The notes beneath the pieces are model-generated. The model worked only from the letters and a program-made list of their open reading frames with translations, was not told the DNA's origin and did not search any database. This document shows positions 34,003 through 44,419 of a stretch of 64,000 nt of DNA, one piece after another. This stretch comes from Antedon mediterranea (Eukaryota > Echinodermata > Crinoidea > Comatulida > Antedonidae): assembly GCF_964355755.1 (NCBI RefSeq), contig NC_092673.1, positions 14,637,001 through 14,701,000 on the forward strand, given 5' to 3'. Position numbers and translations under genes: made by a program. The stretch's first letter is position 1, and the number at the start of each line of letters is the position of its first letter.

Positions 34003-34512
34003 TGTAGGAACTTCACACACATTTGCGTGTGTGCGCTCAACGCGTAAAGTTATGCAAATTGCTGTTGTAAATATATAGCGAACGCGCAACGAGCGATCTC
34101 TCTCTCTCTGCGTCAAGTTTTCAACGAGAAGACATCGACATTTTTATGAGCAAACCATTGCGAGTTTTAATACAAGTTTTACGATAATAATTAGTTGTCC
34201 TAATTATTAGCACTATTACATTTTGATATTTAGCGTTTAACTTTACATATTTTACTACGTGTTACTGTATGTTATCGTGTTTCAATTATTGTACCGTTGT
34301 ATATATTATTGTCCTGAACTAGCCTAGCCTATTAACCTTACACTGCGCACGTACGTACGCGCTTCGTGTGGATATGTGGTTTCTACACTCCGTATAGTTT
34401 ATTTACTTCGAGCCTAGGATACTTCCAGCTTTGGACATCGTTTGACTGCTACAATACTCCATTACCGTATTCTAAATAGGGTAAGTAAAGACCGAATTAC
34501 TTATACCCTAAA
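34003..34512 (+). repeat. Left LTR
   Basis: Begins TGTAGGAACTTCACACAC and ends accctaaa. Contains a 12 bp stretch (ggtaagtaaaga region) missing from the right LTR. The duplicate sequence at 38869-39370 defines the borders. Confidence 0.9.
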
Positions 34513-34513
34513 G

Positions 34514-34534
34514 TGGTGACCCCGACGTGATTCG
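34514..34534 (+). other. Primer-binding site of LTR element
   Basis: tggtgaccccgacgtgattc follows the left LTR after one base; TGG pairs with a tRNA CCA end. The tRNA identity cannot be given from the sequence alone. Confidence 0.75.
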
Positions 34535-34767
34535 TATGGACTAGTAGTGGAGTATTCATCTGTAGGCTGTACTTCTTGTATGTAACATTTGTATTATTAG
34601 CGATACTCGGCCTATCTAAGCCTATCCTGTATACGAGGCAGCAAACAGCATTGATCGTACTATATATATAGTACTACGTACAACTATTTTTGAAAACATT
34701 TCTGTTACACAATTTACTTTTAATTATAAGGTAGGCCTAAAACAATTATTAATTTTTTGAGGCGAAA

Positions 34768-35652
34768 ATGGAAGATCCTCCTCCAGCCGAAGCAGCAGTT
34801 GCTGTGGATCAAGCGGGAGGTAATGCTGGGGAACCAGTCGCCACGCAACGCGCATTACCTTTAGCGGCATTTACCCTCAAGCTACCACCATTTTGGGCTA
34901 ACGATCCCGCGATATGGTTTGCCCAAGTGGAAGCGCAGTTCGCAACTCGCAATATTACCACGGAAGCTACGAAATTTGCCTATATCGTGGCGTCGTTACA
35001 GCCTTCGATCGTCCAGGAGGTACGTGAACTGCTCTTAGCTCCTCCTGCTGAGGGTCCATACAGCAAGTTAAAGGAAGAGTTAATTAAGCGGACCTCCGAT
35101 TCGGAGAAGAAACGGTTGCACCAACTGCTCACTACGGAGGAATTGGGTGACAGAAAACCAACACAACTATTGCGCAAAATGTATCAGTTGTTAGGCAGCC
35201 GCACATTAGAGGATTCGATCTTGAAACAGTTGTTCATTCAGCGATTGCCCAATAACGTGCAACTGATTTTAGCCGCAACAGGCGGAAACGTTACCGTCGC
35301 TCAGATAGCGGAATTAGCCGACAGAATTTTAGAGGTGTCTCCCAGCCAACCCAGAGTAGCCGCAATCTCTAACCCGACAAGTGCTAACGCCGACCGAAAC
35401 GAAATTCAAACGCTACGAGCTGAAATTAACAAGTTGACCGCAATGGTATCATCCTTGGCGAACGATCAACATCGGGATAAGAGCAGGAGCAGATGCCGAA
35501 ATCGGAACCGTTCTTCCAGTGCTAAACGAACACAAACCAATGAAAATGACTCAGAGCAGTGCTGTTATCACACCCGGTTTGGCAAGGCAGCACGTAGGTG
35601 CAGGTCGCCATGCAGTTTCCCAACTTCGGAAAACTCCAAAGCCGGCGAATAA
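34768..35652 (+). CDS. Retrotransposon gag
   Basis: 294 residues. An acidic alanine-rich start is followed by the capsid-like region beginning [20 protein letters not shown] (about residue 36), with [19 protein letters not shown] and [15 protein letters not shown], typical of metazoan Ty3/gypsy gag. A basic arginine-rich tail and a single [13 protein letters not shown]-type motif follow. It overlaps the pol frame by 55 bases in the -1 frame, so pol is probably made by -1 frameshifting. Gag packages the RNA genome in cytoplasmic particles. Confidence 0.88.
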   Translation: MEDPPPAEAAVAVDQAGGNAGEPVATQRALPLAAFTLKLPPFWANDPAIWFAQVEAQFATRNITTEATKFAYIVASLQPSIVQEVRELLLAPPAEGPYSKLKEELIKRTSDSEKKRLHQLLTTEELGDRKPTQLLRKMYQLLGSRTLEDSILKQLFIQRLPNNVQLILAATGGNVTVAQIAELADRILEVSPSQPRVAAISNPTSANADRNEIQTLRAEINKLTAMVSSLANDQHRDKSRSRCRNRNRSSSAKRTQTNENDSEQCCYHTRFGKAARRCRSPCSFPTSENSKAGE

Positions 35653-37721
35653 CTGCGACGAATTCGTCCGGCACCGTTTCTGATAGTCGCTTATTTCACA
35701 TTTATGATAGAGATACTGGACTAAAGTTTTTAGTAGATACAGGAGCCGAGATTAGCGTCCTTCCTGCAACAAAACAAGACCGTCAACAGCGAAAAAGTGA
35801 TTTTGTTTTGCAAGCAGTTAACAACTCTCAAATCAACACCTATGGTGAACGATCTTTAACACTTGATTTTGGTTTTAGACGGACATGCAGATGGGTGTTT
35901 ACTATAGCCGATGTTCCCTCAGCAATTGTCGGCGCAGACTTTCTGCAACATTTTGGTTTGTTAGTCGATGTTAAACACCGCAAGTTAATTGATTCTACTA
36001 CTAATTTAAGTGTGCAAGGTACTGCATCTAAGCTCTGCTCGCTTAGTCCTGTTTTGCCTCGACCTGTGATTGATTCACGTTATGAATCAATACTTGGCAA
36101 ATATTTTCCTAAAATTACACGTCCGAGTTTCAAAGAGGCCAAACTAAAGCATGATGTCACTCATCGTATAACTACCAAAGGTCCATCGATCGCTGCCCGA
36201 CCTCGGAGATTGGCTCCACAGAAACTGAAAATCGCACGAGCTGAGTTCGACCGTATGCTTCAGCTGGGCATTATTCAACCGTCAAAAAGTTGCTGGTCTT
36301 CGCCGCTTCACATGGTTGCGAAGCAAACAGAAGGTGATTGGAGACCATGTGGAGACTACAGAGCCCTCAATAATGCTACAGTTCCGGATAGATATCCAAT
36401 CCCTCATATTCACGATTTCACAGCTACGCTTCAGGGAAAGAAAGTTTTCTCTAAGATTGACCTGGTACGAGCCTATCACCAGATACCTGTTGCACCAGAA
36501 GATGTGCCGAAAACCGCAATAACGACACCATTTGGGATGTTCGAATTTTTAAGAATGCCGTTTGGACTTAGAAACGCAGCACAGACATTCCAGCGGTTCA
36601 TCGATAAAGTTTTACGTGGTTTGGATTTTGTATACGCATACATCGACGATCTTCTCATAGCCAGCAATGATGAACAAGAACATGAAATTCACCTCAGGTT
36701 GTTGTTCGACCGTCTTGAAGAATTTGGTATTGTAGTTAATCCTGTCAAATGTGAATGGGGAGTTTCGTCTTTGACATTTCTGGGACATCATATCGATGAC
36801 ATGGGTATCCGACCACTACGTTCCAAGATAGAAGCTATCGAAACATTTCCTGTACCCGACACAGTCCGTAAGCTGCGTGAATTCTTAGGATTAATCAACT
36901 TCTACAGGCGTTTTATTCCTCAATGTTCAGATATAGTTCATCCGTTGACTGATTTACTGGCAGGTAAACCTAAAAAATCAATTACATTACCACCGACGGC
37001 GATTACGGCCTTTGAGGCTGTTAAGGTAGCACTTGCAGAGGCAACTTATCTGGAACATTCCGATTCATCCGCCACATTATGTTTAATGGTTGATGCATCT
37101 AACTTTGCGGTTGGTGGTGTGCTACAACAGATGGTAAAAGACGTCTGGCATCCTATCGCATTCTTCTCGCGCAGAATGAATCCAGCTGAAACAAGGTACA
37201 GCACATTCGGACGAGAACTGTTTGCCGCTTACCTTGCTATCCGACATTTTCGTCATTTACTTGAAGCAAGGGAATTTTTCATCCTCACAGACCACAAACC
37301 GCTCACATTTGCACTGAAAGCAAGCTCGGACCGCTACTCACCTCGAGAGATTCGTCACCTAGATTACATCTCACAATTTACCACCGATGTCCGACACGTT
37401 AAGGGTTCGCAAAACGAAGTTGCAGACGCATTATCTCGCATCAATCTTAACACCTTTAACACACCTGTCCTTACTGCGAAGTCGTCAGATGTCATTGACT
37501 TCACAGTCATGGCCGAGCAGCAGAAGAATGATGAGGAGTTACTTCGTCATTTGCAGGAGTCAACTTTTGATTTACATGACGCACCAATAGCCACCAGTGA
37601 TGGAACTATCGTATGTGACATAAGTACGGCACTCCTCGACCTTTCGTCCCTAAGGAGTTGCGCAGGGCCGTTTTCGATTCGTTACATTCACTATCTCATC
37701 CTGGAATTAGGGCTACATTGA
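35598..37721 (+). CDS. Retrotransposon pol: protease, reverse transcriptase, RNase H
   Basis: About 707 residues. Protease motif [14 protein letters not shown] near residues 49-62. RT from about residue 200: [20 protein letters not shown], the palm motif [11 protein letters not shown] and LGHHIDDMG. RNase H follows with [24 protein letters not shown] and LTDHKPL. The frame then runs out: the C-terminal residues after about 37635 are out of register, and the natural continuation ([15 protein letters not shown]) is in the next frame. A single-base indel near 37628-37635 therefore separates integrase, probably inactivating this copy. Confidence 0.93.
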   Translation: MQVAMQFPNFGKLQSRRITATNSSGTVSDSRLFHIYDRDTGLKFLVDTGAEISVLPATKQDRQQRKSDFVLQAVNNSQINTYGERSLTLDFGFRRTCRWVFTIADVPSAIVGADFLQHFGLLVDVKHRKLIDSTTNLSVQGTASKLCSLSPVLPRPVIDSRYESILGKYFPKITRPSFKEAKLKHDVTHRITTKGPSIAARPRRLAPQKLKIARAEFDRMLQLGIIQPSKSCWSSPLHMVAKQTEGDWRPCGDYRALNNATVPDRYPIPHIHDFTATLQGKKVFSKIDLVRAYHQIPVAPEDVPKTAITTPFGMFEFLRMPFGLRNAAQTFQRFIDKVLRGLDFVYAYIDDLLIASNDEQEHEIHLRLLFDRLEEFGIVVNPVKCEWGVSSLTFLGHHIDDMGIRPLRSKIEAIETFPVPDTVRKLREFLGLINFYRRFIPQCSDIVHPLTDLLAGKPKKSITLPPTAITAFEAVKVALAEATYLEHSDSSATLCLMVDASNFAVGGVLQQMVKDVWHPIAFFSRRMNPAETRYSTFGRELFAAYLAIRHFRHLLEAREFFILTDHKPLTFALKASSDRYSPREIRHLDYISQFTTDVRHVKGSQNEVADALSRINLNTFNTPVLTAKSSDVIDFTVMAEQQKNDEELLRHLQESTFDLHDAPIATSDGTIVCDISTALLDLSSLRSCAGPFSIRYIHYLILELGLH

Positions 37722-38794
37722 AGTTAGTGAGTACTCGATACGTTTGGCCTAGCATGAATCGAGACGTACGTAACTGGGCGAGGTGTTGTGTTCAGTGTCA
37801 AAAGGCAAAAGTACATCGCCACACTATTACACCGTTGGGAACTTTTGCCACACCAGACGCGCGTTTCGATCATGTCCACATCGACCTTGTTGGTCCGCTT
37901 CCACCGTCTGATGGCAACAGCTACCTATTGACATGCATTGACCGTTTTACGAGATGGGCAGAAGCCATACCTATTCCCGATATTTCGGCAGCAACCGTCG
38001 CTAAAGCTTTCGTTTGTAAATGGGTGTCCATGTTTGGGGCACCATCGACCATTACTACCGATCGTGGCAGCCAGTTTGAATCATCACTGTTTAATGCGCT
38101 AGTGAACTTACTGGGTACGAAACGCATACACACAACATCATACCACCCAATAGCCAATGGATTAGTAGAAAGGTTCCATCGCCAACTCAAAGGTTCGCTT
38201 AAAGCCCTCGACGACCCTCAGCTATGGTCAGATGCTTTACCGCTAGTACTTCTTGGTCTTCGCACGGTTGTCAAGGAAGACTTGGGGCTATCGTCAGCAG
38301 AATTAGTTTTCGGCACCACGTTACGTTTGCCAGGGCAGTTTGTTACGCCTTCTTCCACTAATGCTGACTTGGACCCTAGTAACTATATTCATCGACTGCA
38401 GCGCATTATGCAAAACATACGTCCAACACCGACGCGACACAATTCTCGTAAGGTACACGTACATACAGATTTAGCTAAGTGTACACACGTTTTCATTCGC
38501 TGTGATAAAGTCCGCAAGCCTCTACAGTGCCCTTACAATGGCCCGTTTAAAGTTGTTAGCAGGAGCGACAAATTTTTCGTTGTACAACTTGCAGGAAAAC
38601 AGGACACAGTAAGTCTCGATAGACTGAAACCGGCTTACTTAGATACGGATCAAACTAATTCTACGGACCTAGTCAGGCAGCAACATCATACGACAGAGAC
38701 GCACATTGCAATCGCACCGTCGCCACCCCGCCAAACTCGCTCTGGACGACACGTACATTGGCCACAAAAATTCAATGAGCATGACTGTACCTGA
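37630..38794 (+). CDS. Retrotransposon integrase (frameshifted from pol)
   Basis: The open frame starts at 37658 but homology begins slightly upstream. Zinc-binding HHCC domain: HSLSHPG with [13 protein letters not shown]. Catalytic core [28 protein letters not shown] and [11 protein letters not shown]. The C-terminal part ([27 protein letters not shown]) is an SH3-like tail that binds DNA. It ends TGA 75 bases before the right LTR. Without the frameshift it would be fused to the RT frame. Confidence 0.92.
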
Positions 38795-38848
38795 ATACTT
38801 TTTACTAACTTTATGAACTTTTTTTTTCTATCGCTCTCACCTAGCGGC

Positions 38849-38868
38849 AAAGAGCTAGGGGGGAGCTA
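38849..38868 (+). other. Polypurine tract
   Basis: aaagagctaggggggagcta lies immediately 5' of the right LTR, the expected plus-strand primer site. Confidence 0.8.
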
Positions 38869-39370
38869 TGTAGGAACTTCACACACATATTTGCGTGTGT
38901 GCGCTCAACGCGTAAAGTTATGCAAATTGCTGTTGTAAATATATAGCGAACGCGCAACGAGCGATCTCTCTCTCTCTGCGTCAAGTTTTCAACGAGAAGA
39001 CATCGACATTTTTATGAGCAAACCATTGCGAGTTTTAATACAAGTTTTACGATAATAATTAGTTGTCCTAATTATTAGCACTATTACATTTTGATATTTA
39101 GCGTTTTAACTTTACATATTTTACTACGTGTTACTGTATGTTATCGTGTTTCAATTATTGTACCGTTTTATATATTATTGTCCTGAACTAGCCTAGCTTA
39201 TTACCCTTACACTGCGCACGTACGTACGCGCTTCGTGTGGATATGTGGTTTCTAAACTCCGTATAGTTTATTTACTTCGAGCCTAGGATACTTCCAGCTT
39301 TGGACATCGTTTGACTGCTACAATACTCCATTACCGTATTCTAAATAGACCGAATTACTTATACCCTAAA
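38869..39370 (+). repeat. Right LTR
   Basis: Begins TGTAGGAACTTCACACAC, as the left LTR. It is shorter by a 12 bp deletion near the end and carries a 2 bp insertion near the start. Confidence 0.9.
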
Positions 39371-39374
39371 GCCT

Positions 39375-39679
39375 AATTGTTACAGGATAAAGGTGATGTG
39401 ACAGTCGAGGGACCTACTTTGTTACCGATGAAAACGAATACACCCGATGACAACTGCCAGGGTGGTTGCAACCATTTTCAACAGCTGGTGTTACACTATT
39501 CAATGCTGAAAATTGTCCGGTGGACACTTTTAAACACCGGACAATGTTCAATCTTACATCGGCAATGTTACATTTTTTTATCGAGACTTTAAACTACTGT
39601 ATATATTTTATCACAACAAAACCTGTCACAATATGAACAGTAATAGCATATATCTACTGGTTTCGTGTAATTGTATAGA
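39375..39679. other. Flank and first partial tRNA-satellite unit
   Basis: From about 39565 this is tRNA-Ala array spacer: gttacatttttttatcgagac, ctactgtatatattttatcac, then ctactggtttcgtgtaattgtataga, which in intact units leads straight into the tRNA. The Helitron-like element inserted exactly there. Nothing coding is seen before that. Confidence 0.7.
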
Positions 39680-40975
39680 CTAGATGGCACGCTCGCTTCG
39701 CTCGCGTACCATCTAGGTCGTGCCCACAGATGGTTCTCGAATACACAGTATTTTCCAGCGAGAAAAAAATGGAGATTTCAAATGAACGTACTGCAGGACT
39801 ACAATACATTGTCGTTTACAGAAACGAATAAATATACACGATGATTTATGTAGTCAGCTAAAATTAGCACCCTGGGAATTACTTCCGAGAGAGAAACAAA
39901 ATGAGTCAAATTTTTATATTTGGACTCATTTAAACAAACCCAATTTGTATTTTGTATGTAACATTAAGGGTTGAGGGATGGGGGAAGAAGATAGGTACAA
40001 AGAGGAAACATTTTAAAATATATTCTTATCCACTTAGTAACGAAATATTGTTTTTAATGTTTTATAGGCCTATAAATAATATACCACTAAATACAGTAAA
40101 ACATTTACGATTTAATACTTTGTTAAAACTCTTACTGTCATAGTCGATTGAAATAGTAAAGTACATGTAACGATACACCACTACGTACGTTTATATATTT
40201 TTAAATTATTAATTAATACAAACGTTGAGAAGCAACTGTCAGTAATAACGTTTATTTATTTGTATATTATATGTTTATAATCTAACAGTAGGGCCTACCC
40301 ACACTCACAGTAATAAAGTTTATTTGTATATTTGTTTACATTATATCTAACAGTACCAACACTCACAGTAAGAAATTTGCGATTCAAATTGCGATCAAAA
40401 AGTGGTTAATACCTTAACAGTATTGTACAGCATTGCAATACTATTTATGTTTATTCTCCAAGGGGGCCCATAAATCTAAATCTATACCTCTATGGTTAAA
40501 CCAAATAATTTGGAATGTTCCATTCATCACAAATCAATACATTTGTATAATCGTATATTAAATGTATCAAAATAGTATTTTTTAAAGAAAATCGGCCTGT
40601 CTTCAACATTATGATGCTGTACTCTAGCTGTTCAACCAGTTTTCAGCTATTAAAAACAATTATCGTAGGAGGAGATAGGAAAATGCGAAGCCTCCTCGCA
40701 TTTTTTTGTGGCGGGTATTTTTCAAGATGAACATCCATTAGACAGTGTATACCACGATCAGAAAACACCCCTATTTGGGGCAAATCGTTGAACCTAAATT
40801 CGTTTTAATCGTCAATAACTAATTATCGAACTCAATTTAATTAGTAAACAGGGTTACATCAGGTGGTTAAAATCAGTACCAAAAGTACGAACCAACTGTA
40901 TATACCATCGAGTAAACATTCTAGAAATAACGCGCGATTTACCGATTTTTGCCCTTACGTAAATTTATATATAGA
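39680..40975 (-). mobile_element. Non-autonomous Helitron-like element, copy B
   Basis: 1,296 bp, inverted relative to copy A (30910-32346). On its own strand it starts TCTATATATAAATTTACG and ends in the same hairpin closing in CTAG. The empty site is gtaattgtatagatggggaac, present in many array units: insertion between A and T with no duplication, a canonical Helitron target. It lies one base before the tRNA-Ala gene at 40977. No transposase frame. Confidence 0.82.
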
Positions 40976-40976
40976 T

Positions 40977-41049
40977 GGGGAACTAGCTGAGATGGTAGAG
41001 CGCTCGCTTAGCATGTGAGAGGTACCGGGATCAATGTCCGGGTTCTCCA
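40977..41049 (+). tRNA. tRNA-Ala(AGC), unit A1
   Basis: 73 nt, folds as cloverleaf with G3:U70. Anticodon AGC in TTAGCAT. One D-stem change (GCTG) and a G:U in the T stem. Its upstream spacer is split off by the Helitron-like insertion. Confidence 0.7.
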
Positions 41050-41351
41050 ATAATGTTGGTCTAAATTTGTTACCGGTACTGTTATTTTTACTCGGGGTAC
41101 CCGAGTCTAGGACTTACTCATTTTCTCCTCCACCATCTGGACACTATTGAGTAAAAAGTGCGGTTTTTAAAGTACTACTCCTCCATTATTAGTTGTAGTA
41201 TTGAGCTGGGATTTGGCATGAATATACTACAGGGACATGTCCTCAAAGCTATAGAGCCGGATTTTTAATTTTTTGTTAATTAATTTGATTAATTAGGAAG
41301 CCACAATGTGTGACACACACCACAGCGTTATGTAGTTATATGGTTATATGC

Positions 41352-41424
41352 GGCTTCGTGGCGTAGTGGTTATCACGTTTGCTTAACACGCAGAAGGTAC
41401 CTGGTTCGAGCCCGGACGAAACCT
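41352..41424 (+). tRNA. tRNA-Val(AAC)
   Basis: GGCTTCG/CGAAACC acceptor with one mismatch. Anticodon loop TTAACAC gives AAC. D and T arms match eukaryotic tRNA-Val (GTAGTGGTTATCACGTT, GGTTCGAGCC). A T-run follows immediately, a good Pol III terminator. Confidence 0.85.
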
Positions 41425-41640
41425 TTTTTTTTTAAACTTTATGGTGAAAAGTACTGTATACGCAATATGATAATTATACACAGTATATCTTATTTTTATT
41501 ATTTTTTTAAATACTTATTTTTTGTAATCGGTAATTATCACTTTTACACATGTTTATTTTTCTTTGTGCTTATTACCATATTTATTTGTAATTTAAATGG
41601 ATTAAAAAACTTTCTGTAACCCACATTTTTAGTGTAAGTG

Positions 41641-41712
41641 GGTTTCGTAGTGTAGTGATTGTCAAGTCTGCTTAACACGCAGAAGGTCCCGGTTAGAGCC
41701 CTGGCGAAACCT
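41641..41712 (+). tRNA. tRNA-Val(AAC)-like, probable pseudogene
   Basis: GGTTTCG/CGAAACC acceptor pairs fully and the anticodon is AAC, but the T loop reads gttagag instead of gttcgag, damaging the B box. It is also one base short. Confidence 0.6.
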
Positions 41713-41907
41713 ATTTTTCTTTAACTTTAACTGTATACGTCTATATACAGCTTCTTTCTCTGTATCCCGAGTATTGCACATTCGTGCTTTTTTACTCGGG
41801 GTACCCGAGTCTAGGACTTACTCATTTTCTCCTCGTTTGTTAATTAATTTGTTTAATTAAGAAGCCACAATGTGTGACACACCACACAGCGTAAGGTAGT
41901 TATATGC

Positions 41908-41980
41908 GGCTTCTTGGCGTAGTGGTTATCACGTTTTCTTAACACGCAGGAGGTACCTGGTTCGAGCCCGGTCGGAACCT
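41908..41980 (+). tRNA. tRNA-Val(AAC)
   Basis: Duplicate of 41352-41424. GGCTTCT start reduces acceptor pairing; anticodon AAC intact; T8 terminator directly after. Confidence 0.7.
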
Positions 41981-42198
41981 TTTTTTTTAAAAACTTTATG
42001 GTGAAAAGTACTGTATACGCAATATGATAATTATACACAGTATATCTTATTTTTATTATTTTTTTAAATACTTATTTTGTGTAATCGGTATAATTATCAC
42101 TTTTACACATGTTTATTTTGGTTTGTGCTTATTACCATATTTATTTGTAAATTAAATGGATTAAAAAACTATCTGTAACCCACATTTTTAGTGTAAGA

Positions 42199-42270
42199 GG
42201 TTTCGTAGTGTAGTGGTTGTCAAGTCTGCTTAACACGCAGAAGGTCCCGGTTCGAGCCCTGGCGAAACCT
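42199..42270 (+). tRNA. tRNA-Val(AAC)
   Basis: Duplicate of 41641-41712 but with the normal B box gttcgag. GGTTTCG/CGAAACC pairs fully; anticodon AAC. 72 nt, T5 follows. Confidence 0.78.
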
Positions 42271-42784
42271 ATTTTTCTTTCACTTTATGGTGAAATATAC
42301 TGTATACTTAATATGATATAGAGTATATCTCGTTTTATTACTCGGTGTACCTGAGTCTAGGACTCTCTCATCTTTTCCTCTTCTTCTTCCATCCGGACAC
42401 TATTGAGCAAAAAGTGCGATTTATAAAGTACTACTCCTCCCTTATTCGTTGTAGTATTGAGCTCGGATTTAGCATGAATATACTACAGGGACATGTCCTC
42501 AAAGCTATAGAGCCGGATTTTTTAATTTCAAACCGGATGCAGCCATATCACGTCTCGAAGATGATACCGTATAGCCGTATTTGGTAGCGCGGTTATTGAT
42601 GTGTATGTGACGTTACATCCGGTCTTATGACGTCATTACAGCTTCTTTCGCTGTACCCCGAGTATTGCACATTCGTGCTTGTTTTACTAAGATTTTGAAC
42701 TACTGAATACATTTTATCACAACAATACTGGTCACAATATAAACAGTAATAAAATCTCTACTGGATTCGTGTAATTGTATAGAT

Positions 42785-42857
42785 GGGGAACTAGCTCAGA
42801 TGATAGAGCGCTCGCTTCGCATATGAGAGTTACCGGGATCAATGCCCGGGTTCTCCA
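42785..42857 (+). tRNA. tRNA-Ala(CGC), unit A2
   Basis: TTCGCAT loop; one anticodon-stem mismatch (C:A) and a D-loop change. G3:U70 kept. Confidence 0.65.
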
Positions 42858-42999
42858 AAAATTATGGTCAAAGTTTATTACCGGTACTGTTACAATTTTT
42901 GCTAAGATTTTAAACTACTATATATATTTTATCGCAACAATACTGGTGACAATACGAATAGTAACAACATATCTACTGGATTTGTGTAATTGTATAGAT

Positions 43000-43072
43000 G
43001 GGGAACTAGCTCAGATGGTAGAGCGCTCGCTTAGCATGTGAGAGGTACCGGGATCAATGCCCGGGTTCTCCA
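43000..43072 (+). tRNA. tRNA-Ala(AGC), unit A3, intact
   Basis: Perfect consensus unit: GGGGAAC/GTTCTCC acceptor, GCTC/GAGC, CTCGC/GTGAG, CCGGG/CCCGG; G3:U70 identity pair; anticodon AGC. Confidence 0.9.
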
Positions 43073-43214
43073 ATAATTTTGGTTAAAGTTTAATACCGGT
43101 ACTGTTACATTTTTTGCTGAGATTTTAGACTACTATATATATTTTGTCGCCACAATACTGGTGACAATATGAACAGTAAAAAAATATCTACTGGATTCGT
43201 GTAATTGTATAGAT

Positions 43215-43287
43215 GGGGAACTAGCTCAGATGGTAGAGCGCTCGCTTAGCATGTGAGATGTACAGGGATCAATGCCCGGGTTCTCCA
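43215..43287 (+). tRNA. tRNA-Ala(AGC), unit A4
   Basis: As consensus except variable loop atgta and one T-stem mismatch (cagg). Confidence 0.75.
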
Positions 43288-43426
43288 ATAATGTTCGTTA
43301 AAGTTTATTTCCGGTACTGTTACATTTTTTCCTGAGATTTTAAACTACTGTATATATTTTATCGCAACAATACAAGTGACAATATGAACAGTAATAAAAT
43401 ATCTACTTGTTTCGTGCAATATAGAT

Positions 43427-43499
43427 GGGGATCTAGCTCAGATGGTAGAGCGCTCGCATTGCATGTGAGAGGTACCGGGATCAATGCCCGGGTTCCCAA
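43427..43499 (+). tRNA. tRNA-Ala(TGC)-like, unit A5, degenerate
   Basis: GGGGATC start and ggttccca end give two acceptor mismatches; anticodon loop ATTGCAT. Probably a pseudogene. Confidence 0.55.
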
Positions 43500-43639
43500 A
43501 ATAATTTTGGGCAAAGTTTATTTCCGGTACTGTTACATTTTTTCCTGAGATTTTAAACTACTGTATATATTTTATCGCAACAATACAAGTGACAATATGA
43601 ACAGTAATAAAATATCTACTTGTTTCGTGCAATATAGAT

Positions 43640-43712
43640 GGGGATCTAGCTCAGATGGTAGAGCGCTCGCTTAGCATGTGAGAGTAACCGGGATCAATGC
43701 CCGGGTTCTCCA
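43640..43712 (+). tRNA. tRNA-Ala(AGC), unit A6
   Basis: GGGGATC gives one acceptor mismatch; variable loop agtaa; the rest is consensus. Confidence 0.65.
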
Positions 43713-43854
43713 ATAATGTTGGTTAAAGTTTATTTCCGGTATTGTTACATTTTTGGCTGAGATTTTTAACTACTATATATATTTTACCGCAACAATACTG
43801 GTGACAATATGAACAGTAATAAAATAGTTACTGATTTCTTGTAATTCTACATAC

Positions 43855-43927
43855 GGGGAACTAGCTCAGATGGTAGAGCGCTCGCTTAGCATGTTTGAGG
43901 TACCGAGATCAATGCCCGGGTTCTCCA
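43855..43927 (+). tRNA. tRNA-Ala(AGC)-like, unit A7, degenerate
   Basis: Anticodon stem 3' side is gtttg, breaking pairing; T stem ccgag. Preceded by the tctacatacg spacer variant. Confidence 0.5.
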
Positions 43928-44068
43928 ATAATGTTGGTTAAAGTTTATTTCCGGTACTGTTATATTTTTCCTGAGATTTTAAACTAATTTATATATTTTA
44001 TCGCAACAATACTGGTGACAATATGCACAGTAACAAAATAGCTACTGGATTCATGTAATTGTATAGAT

Positions 44069-44141
44069 GGGGAACTAGCTCAGATGGTAGAGCGCTCGCT
44101 TTGCATGTGAAAGGAACCGGGATCAATGCACGTGTTCTCCA
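44069..44141 (+). tRNA. tRNA-Ala(TGC)-like, unit A8, degenerate
   Basis: T arm reads ccgggatcaatgcacgt, disrupting the stem; gtgaa on anticodon stem. Probably a pseudogene. Confidence 0.5.
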
Positions 44142-44278
44142 ATAGTGTTGGGTAAAGTTTATTTCCGGTACTGTTACATTTTTCATGAGATTTTAAACTA
44201 ATGTGTATATTTTATTGCAACAATACTGGTGACAATATGAACAGTAACAAAATAGCTAATTCATGTAATTGTATAGAT

Positions 44279-44354
44279 GGGAACTAGCTCAGATGGTAGA
44301 GCGCTCGCTTTGCATGTGAGAGGTACCGACCGGGATCAATGTCCGGGTTCTCCA
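44279..44354 (+). tRNA. tRNA-Ala(TGC)-like, unit A9, degenerate
   Basis: Starts with only three G and has a four-base duplication in the T arm (accgaccggg). Last unit before the duplication junction. Confidence 0.5.
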
Positions 44355-44419
44355 ATAATGTTCGTTAAAGTTTATTTCCGGAAGACACATTACCATTTAA
44401 AAATATAAATATTGTACTC

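Larger units (their letters stand above)
34003..39370 (+). mobile_element. Ty3/gypsy LTR retrotransposon (nearly complete)
   Basis: LTRs of 510 bp (34003-34512) and 502 bp (38869-39370) differ by eye by about four substitutions and three indels, so insertion is recent. GCCT flanks both ends (33999-34002 and 39371-39374). Primer-binding site tggtgaccccgacgtg begins one base after the left LTR; a polypurine tract aaagagctaggggggag precedes the right LTR. Internal order gag, protease, RT, RNase H, integrase marks Ty3/gypsy; the gag zinc-knuckle-like [17 protein letters not shown] and PBS resemble Mag-type elements (inference). The LTR 3' end is unusual (ends CTAAA rather than CA). Confidence 0.93.
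41090..42690. repeat. Tandem duplication carrying tRNA-Val genes
   Basis: Two units of about 560 bp (about 41300-41790 and 41850-42340) share gaagccacaatgtgtgacac, two tRNA-Val-like genes each, and spacer tacacagtatatctta. The word ctcggggtacccgagtctag recurs at 41093, 41795 and (variant) 42340. The block ctactcctcc...gagccggattttt appears at 41173 and 42428. Confidence 0.82.
42690..44380 (+). repeat. tRNA-Ala satellite, left block
   Basis: Eight tandem units of about 210-230 bp, each with a tRNA-Ala, then ccggtactgttacattttt (Pol III-like terminator T-run about 45 bases past the gene), atatattttatcgcaacaat, actggtgacaatatgaacag and ctactggtttcgtg. The last unit is cut at 44380, where the second copy of the segmental duplication begins. 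Confidence 0.93.

Noticed and set aside
36282-36667. Antisense ORFs inside pol
   Set aside because: They overlap the well-supported RT reading frame in other frames.
42345-42587. 80-residue ORF at the edge of the tRNA-Val duplication
   Set aside because: Its sequence is repeated spacer (also at 41090-41270 with stops) and has no domain.
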